Shown piece after piece: positions 8,001 to 9,959 of a stretch of DNA of 9,959 nucleotides. Below the pieces are notes generated by a model. That model searched no databases and was not told the origin of the DNA. It saw only the letters and a list, made by a program, of their open reading frames with translations. Source of the DNA: CAYXVJ01 sp964558445 (lineage in GTDB: Bacteria > Bacillota > Clostridia > Saccharofermentanales > Fastidiosipilaceae); assembly GCA_964558445.1 (NCBI GenBank), contig CAZLEA010000056.1:1-9959 (forward strand), read 5' to 3'. The position numbers and the translations under genes are program-made. How positions within the stretch are numbered: position 1 is the first letter of the stretch; each line of letters opens with the position of its first letter.

Positions 8001-8369
8001 ATCGACATCTACAGCGGTGAAGTGGCAGCAGAGCACGAAGATTACATCAAGCCTCAGGAGAACGGCAGTCACTATGCCGTCCAGCAGCTGGCCCTCGGCG
8101 GCAGCTACGGCGAGCTGCCCGGCCTCTTCGTCACGGCAGATCCCGATAGCCCGCATGGCGGTTTCTGCTTCAACGTCTCGGAGTACACCCAAGAGGAACT
8201 GGCGAGTAAGACACACAACTTCTTGCTGGAGAAGTCCGGCATGACGGTGCTCTGCCTCGACTATCTCATCAGCGGTATGGGCTCCAACAGCTGTGGACCG
8301 GACCTGCTGCCCCAGTATCAACTAAACGAGAGAGACTTCCGCTTCAAGTTGACGATTGATCTGGCCTAA
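5100..8369 (+). CDS. lacZ: Beta-galactosidase, glycoside hydrolase family 2 (LacZ type)
   Basis: The predicted enzyme is a retaining beta-galactosidase that hydrolyses lactose and other beta-galactosides. No signal peptide is visible, so it is likely cytoplasmic. Its 1089 residues match the five-domain LacZ plan: sugar-binding jelly roll (about 50-222), immunoglobulin-like domain (about 224-340), TIM barrel (about 342-645), a second immunoglobulin-like linker (about 650-760), and a C-terminal beta-galactosidase small-chain-like domain (about 790-1085). The acid/base is Glu485 in LGNESGYG and the nucleophile is Glu557 in QCEFIHAMGN. Other active-site landmarks are NRHDSDP (360-366), RTAHYPN (393-399) and IEAHG (420-424, Glu421 as metal ligand). 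Between IEAHG and the DxRF stretch there is an insertion of about 20 residues relative to E. coli LacZ, with a glycine run. ATG is set by AGGAGG (5089-5094) five bases upstream. It is transcribed alone, divergent from murK, and no lactose transporter is next to it. Strong C-ending codon preference suggests good expression. Confidence 0.96.
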   Translation: MRLDNYHLSFEDLHVGTMQTRAYYIPFPNRKDLYEARRASADYIEMDLRYASDRVQMLDGDWDFRYYNRPEEVPEDFPSLDFQGDGFTPMPVPSCWQTQGYDHHQYTNIRYPFPYDPPYVPQENPCGAYLTDFDLTEEEAGRSRYLYFEGVDSNFYVWVNGEFVGFSQVSHSPSEFDITAYTQAGVNRLAVLVLKWGMCSYLEDQDKLRMSGIFREVYVISRPKTHIRDYSTHTILDPATGFAKVKVTAEIEGEDVDPQDFIAVLRDPNGEPTATKDGSGIAAVVTKDDAHRYTEGKTILGWEFNLVDPLLWNAEEPNLYTLELITPDEAIAQDVGIREIAVVDGVVKLNGQMIKMRGVNRHDSDPITGYTISREQLLEDLTLMKQFNVNAIRTAHYPNAPWAYELYNRLGFYVIDESDIEAHGVQTLYKGGGGHERTKLTRKMDTYCIIAMDSRFDKAILDRQERNVRRDKNQPSVVIWSLGNESGYGPGFEKAAAWIKSYDPSRLTQYESSNYESKDHKNDYTHLDFVSQMYSSVGFIDDYFNEEYSDKPFIQCEFIHAMGNGPGDAQDYIDRLYKYDGFSGAFVWEWCDHAVYMGETDDLRTKYYYGGNFGEYPHDNNFCMDGLVYPDRTPHIGLLEYGNVIRPILLDSGVEELRSGTVRLRNTMDFANTRGRYAVEYELVIDGACVYNGIWDNLDIPAHGTAEFKLEYTDDLPTDAYVTLNLFTYTVRETEVVPTGHLVGNEQLLVSDGAKNAQSVSNLGKLVKEALDEQVRGVEPAVLSSDKPSPLSVRENDREVVINGAGFTYRFGRETGNFTSLMRHGYEVLAKPGEYNIWRAPVDNDMYIKNEWEAAGFNEATTRVYETVAEVNEDASEVTITSTLALLPIYRQRILDAVATFKVNQDGRISVDIEVKRADLTFFLDEENYLFLPRFGLRYFLDPNYAHLAYYGYGPFESYIDKHRASLIDIYSGEVAAEHEDYIKPQENGSHYAVQQLALGGSYGELPGLFVTADPDSPHGGFCFNVSEYTQEELASKTHNFLLEKSGMTVLCLDYLISGMGSNSCGPDLLPQYQLNERDFRFKLTIDLA

Positions 8370-8405
8370 GCCTAAGACCTTCAAACATCAGCATTGCTGA
8401 GAAGT

Positions 8406-8442
8406 AGAGCTGCATGGACACCTGGTGTGACCATGCAGCTCT
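8406..8442 (+). terminator. Strong hairpin after lacZ, probable terminator without a clear T-run
   Basis: AGAGCTGCATGG (8406-8417) pairs perfectly with CCATGCAGCTCT (8431-8442) to form a 12-bp stem around 13 bases. Inside the loop, ACACC-T-GGTGT could pair further and lengthen the stem, leaving a GA bulge. It begins 37 bases after the lacZ stop. The bases just after it (TACCTATATAG) do not make the T-run of a classical intrinsic terminator; five Ts appear only at 8464-8468. It may be a weak terminator, an mRNA 3'-end stabiliser, or an attenuator before the next gene. Confidence 0.55.
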
Positions 8443-8464
8443 TACCTATATAGCCCCAAACAAT

Positions 8465-8484
8465 TTTTACAACACCTTGTAAAA
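8465..8484. promoter_or_regulatory. Perfect 8+4+8 inverted repeat just upstream of the LysM gene RBS
   Basis: TTTTACAA-CACC-TTGTAAAA is a perfect 8-base inverted repeat with a 4-base centre. It ends four bases before the RBS (GAGGG, 8489-8493) and 16 bases before the ATG at 8501. It could be a repressor operator with inner TACA/TGTA half-sites, or an RNA hairpin that shields the RBS. The low-GC stem with a 4-base loop favours DNA binding, but this is not decidable by eye. No -10 box fits between it and the gene, so the promoter would have to be upstream, perhaps TATATA at 8447-8452. Confidence 0.5.
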
Positions 8485-8500
8485 CCAAGAGGGACACGTA

Positions 8501-9959
8501 ATGAAGAAACGAACAAGCAAGCCTCACCTGAAGATGCTCAGCCTGCTGCTGGCGCTGATTCTGGTACTCACGATGCAAACTGCAATCTACGCAAACGGCC
8601 TCACGCACAAGGTCAAGTCCGGTGAGAGTTGGTGGTCCATAAGCCAACAATATGGCGTCAACTACATCGAGCTTGCCAGAGCCAACGGTCGAACGGCATC
8701 GCAGCATATCTATACCGGAGAGACACTGGTGATCCCCGGCAAGACAGGATCCACACCGACACCCACGCCGAAACCGCCGACATCGCCCCAACCTACCCAG
8801 GCCCCTACAAGTGGCAATCTGAAGCATACCGTTGTACGCGGTGAGAGCTGGTGGTCAATCGGTGTCAAGTACGGTGTCAGCTACACGAGCATCGCTTCTG
8901 CCAATAACAGAAGTATCAACAGTACGATCTATGTCGGTGAGGTATTGACTATACCGGGACGAGGTGGCACAACGCCTGCTCCGACTACGGCGCCGAAACC
9001 CACTACAATGCCGCAGCCCACACAAGCGCCCAACCCCACAACACCTGCAACCAAGATGCATACAGTCAAGGCCGGCGAGAGCTGGTGGTCCATAGCCCAA
9101 GTTTATAAGATCAATTATGTGGAATTGGCTAAGGCCAACGGGAAGAGTACTTCGCAGTACATCTTCGTCGGCGAGAGTCTGATTATCCCGGGTATCGCAG
9201 GCGCAACACCAACACCTGTTCCGGGACCCACCACGGCGCCGACACCGGCACCGCAGCTAAATGCGCGGGTTATCACCGTGAATCAAGTAAGCGATCCGGC
9301 TATGTCAGCCGAAGCAGGGACGTACAAGATCATCATGGCACCCAACACCGTTACGGGGATCAATCCCGGCATCGGCCTCGGCATGATGATCAAGACCCCG
9401 AACAACAAGACCATCGTCCTCGATGGCGGCATGCAGCAGATGGTGGGAGACAGTACGACGCTGGCTACGGGTGAGGGTAGCGGTGAATTACAGAACATGA
9501 AGAGCTGGCTTCTGACGCATGCCAACAATACCGTGGATGCTTGGATCGTCTCGCATCCGCATAACGACCATGCACGCGTCCCGTCCGCAATCATACATGA
9601 GGGGCAAGTACAGATTCGCTCGTTCTACGCAGCCGAATACCCGAAGAATCTCCACGACCAGAGAGTAGGCGACGAGACGCCCACACAATCCGCGTTCGTC
9701 TACGATGCCTACAATAAGATGAAGCAAGCAGGTAAGTATCAAGAGATCACAGCCGGCATGAGCTTCTCCATAGACGGTGTGACGATCGAGTTCCTAAACG
9801 GCTACAATTCGAATCTCTGGCTCGAGAATAATTCATCCGCGGTCGTACGCCTCACATTCGAGGGATCGTCTGCTGTTGTTCTGTTACTGACAGATATCCA
9901 AGATGAGGCAGCCAAGCTGTTGATGCAGCGCTACCCAAACAAGCTCAAGGCAGATATGG
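8501..9959 (+). CDS. Exported protein with three LysM modules and a metallo-beta-lactamase-fold hydrolase domain, 3' end cut by the window
   Basis: The visible 486 codons begin with a signal peptide: a basic start MKKRTSK, a hydrophobic core at about 12-29, and likely cleavage after Ala31. Three LysM modules follow at about 36-80, 109-153 and 187-231. Each begins GESWWSI in place of the common GDTLWSI, and they are joined by Thr/Pro-rich linkers. LysM binds GlcNAc-containing glycan, so the protein should sit on the cell wall. From about residue 256 comes a metallo-beta-lactamase-like domain: a strand ending VLDGG (306-310), WIVSHPHNDHA (348-358) giving the HxHxDH zinc motif (His352, His354, Asp356, His357), NNSSAVVRLTFEG (443-455), and VLLLTDIQ (460-467) with Asp465 placed like the metal-bridging Asp of ComEC-type hydrolases. 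The frame runs off the window before the last expected His motif. ATG at 8501 has GAGGG seven bases upstream. The substrate is unknown: ComEC-like domains suggest a nuclease or phosphoesterase, but an amide or lactone hydrolase is possible. It follows lacZ after a hairpin and is probably a separate unit. Confidence 0.88.
   Translation, partial: MKKRTSKPHLKMLSLLLALILVLTMQTAIYANGLTHKVKSGESWWSISQQYGVNYIELARANGRTASQHIYTGETLVIPGKTGSTPTPTPKPPTSPQPTQAPTSGNLKHTVVRGESWWSIGVKYGVSYTSIASANNRSINSTIYVGEVLTIPGRGGTTPAPTTAPKPTTMPQPTQAPNPTTPATKMHTVKAGESWWSIAQVYKINYVELAKANGKSTSQYIFVGESLIIPGIAGATPTPVPGPTTAPTPAPQLNARVITVNQVSDPAMSAEAGTYKIIMAPNTVTGINPGIGLGMMIKTPNNKTIVLDGGMQQMVGDSTTLATGEGSGELQNMKSWLLTHANNTVDAWIVSHPHNDHARVPSAIIHEGQVQIRSFYAAEYPKNLHDQRVGDETPTQSAFVYDAYNKMKQAGKYQEITAGMSFSIDGVTIEFLNGYNSNLWLENNSSAVVRLTFEGSSAVVLLLTDIQDEAAKLLMQRYPNKLKADM
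8606..9193 (+). repeat. Three tandem LysM-coding repeats separated by Thr/Pro-rich linkers
   Basis: The three LysM modules are encoded at 8606-8740, 8825-8959 and 9059-9193, 45 codons each and 219-234 bases apart. The most conserved DNA is the GGyGAGAGyTGGTGGTC core that encodes GESWW. The linkers are rich in ACA/CCG/CCC codons (PTPTPKP, PTTAPKP, PTPVPGP). The pattern fits duplication within the gene followed by divergence; LysM1 and LysM3 look more alike (ELA-ANG, TSQ-I) than either is to LysM2. Confidence 0.85.

Noticed and set aside
8761..9260. Possible CRISPR-like or satellite repeat from the regularly spaced similar segments
   Set aside because: The repeats are in-frame LysM modules and Thr/Pro linkers within a single coding sequence, with diverged synonymous positions.
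1..9959. Mobile element, prophage or defence system
   Set aside because: No transposase, integrase, terminal repeats, toxin-antitoxin pair or defence domain was found. All genes are housekeeping, sugar-use or surface proteins with similar composition.

Overview
The window reads like an anaerobic Firmicute, probably a Clostridia-type organism. Shine-Dalgarno boxes are strong (AGGAGG/GGAGGT type). The locus carries a MurK/MurQ wall-recycling pair, an FHA-RodA fusion next to a PbpA-type transpeptidase, and a secreted LysM protein with Thr/Pro-rich linkers. Base composition is moderately GC-rich by eye and codons often end in C. This placement is inference from gene content; there is no rRNA or other taxonomic marker. 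No mobile element, tRNA, rRNA or CRISPR array is visible.

Left half, minus strand (4960 down to 1): four tightly packed genes read leftwards in the order murK (N-acetylmuramate/N-acetylglucosamine kinase), murQ (MurNAc-6-P etherase), an FHA-RodA fusion (SEDS peptidoglycan polymerase), and a class B penicillin-binding protein of PbpA type that runs off the window edge. Gaps are 3, 52 and 49 bases and each gene has its own ribosome binding site, so a single operon is plausible. It would join recovery of wall sugars (murK, murQ) with wall synthesis (RodA polymerase plus its transpeptidase partner).

Centre: a 139-base divergent intergenic region (4961-5099) separates murK from a rightward lacZ-type GH2 beta-galactosidase (5100-8369). 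It holds a perfect 7+3+7 inverted repeat overlapping the best promoter candidates in both directions, so it is a candidate shared operator.

Right end, plus strand: after lacZ there is a 131-base spacer. It holds a strong 12-bp-stem hairpin, likely the lacZ terminator or an attenuator, and then a second perfect inverted repeat (8+4+8) just upstream of the next RBS. The last gene (8501 to the edge, incomplete) encodes an exported protein with three near-identical LysM wall-binding modules, joined by Thr/Pro linkers to a metallo-beta-lactamase-fold hydrolase domain carrying HPHNDH.

The most unusual items are the LysM(x3)-metallo-beta-lactamase-fold fusion, the RodA whose fused FHA domain seems to have lost two phosphothreonine-binding residues, and the two unexplained perfect palindromes in regulatory positions. 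Nothing here is proven to be a new system.
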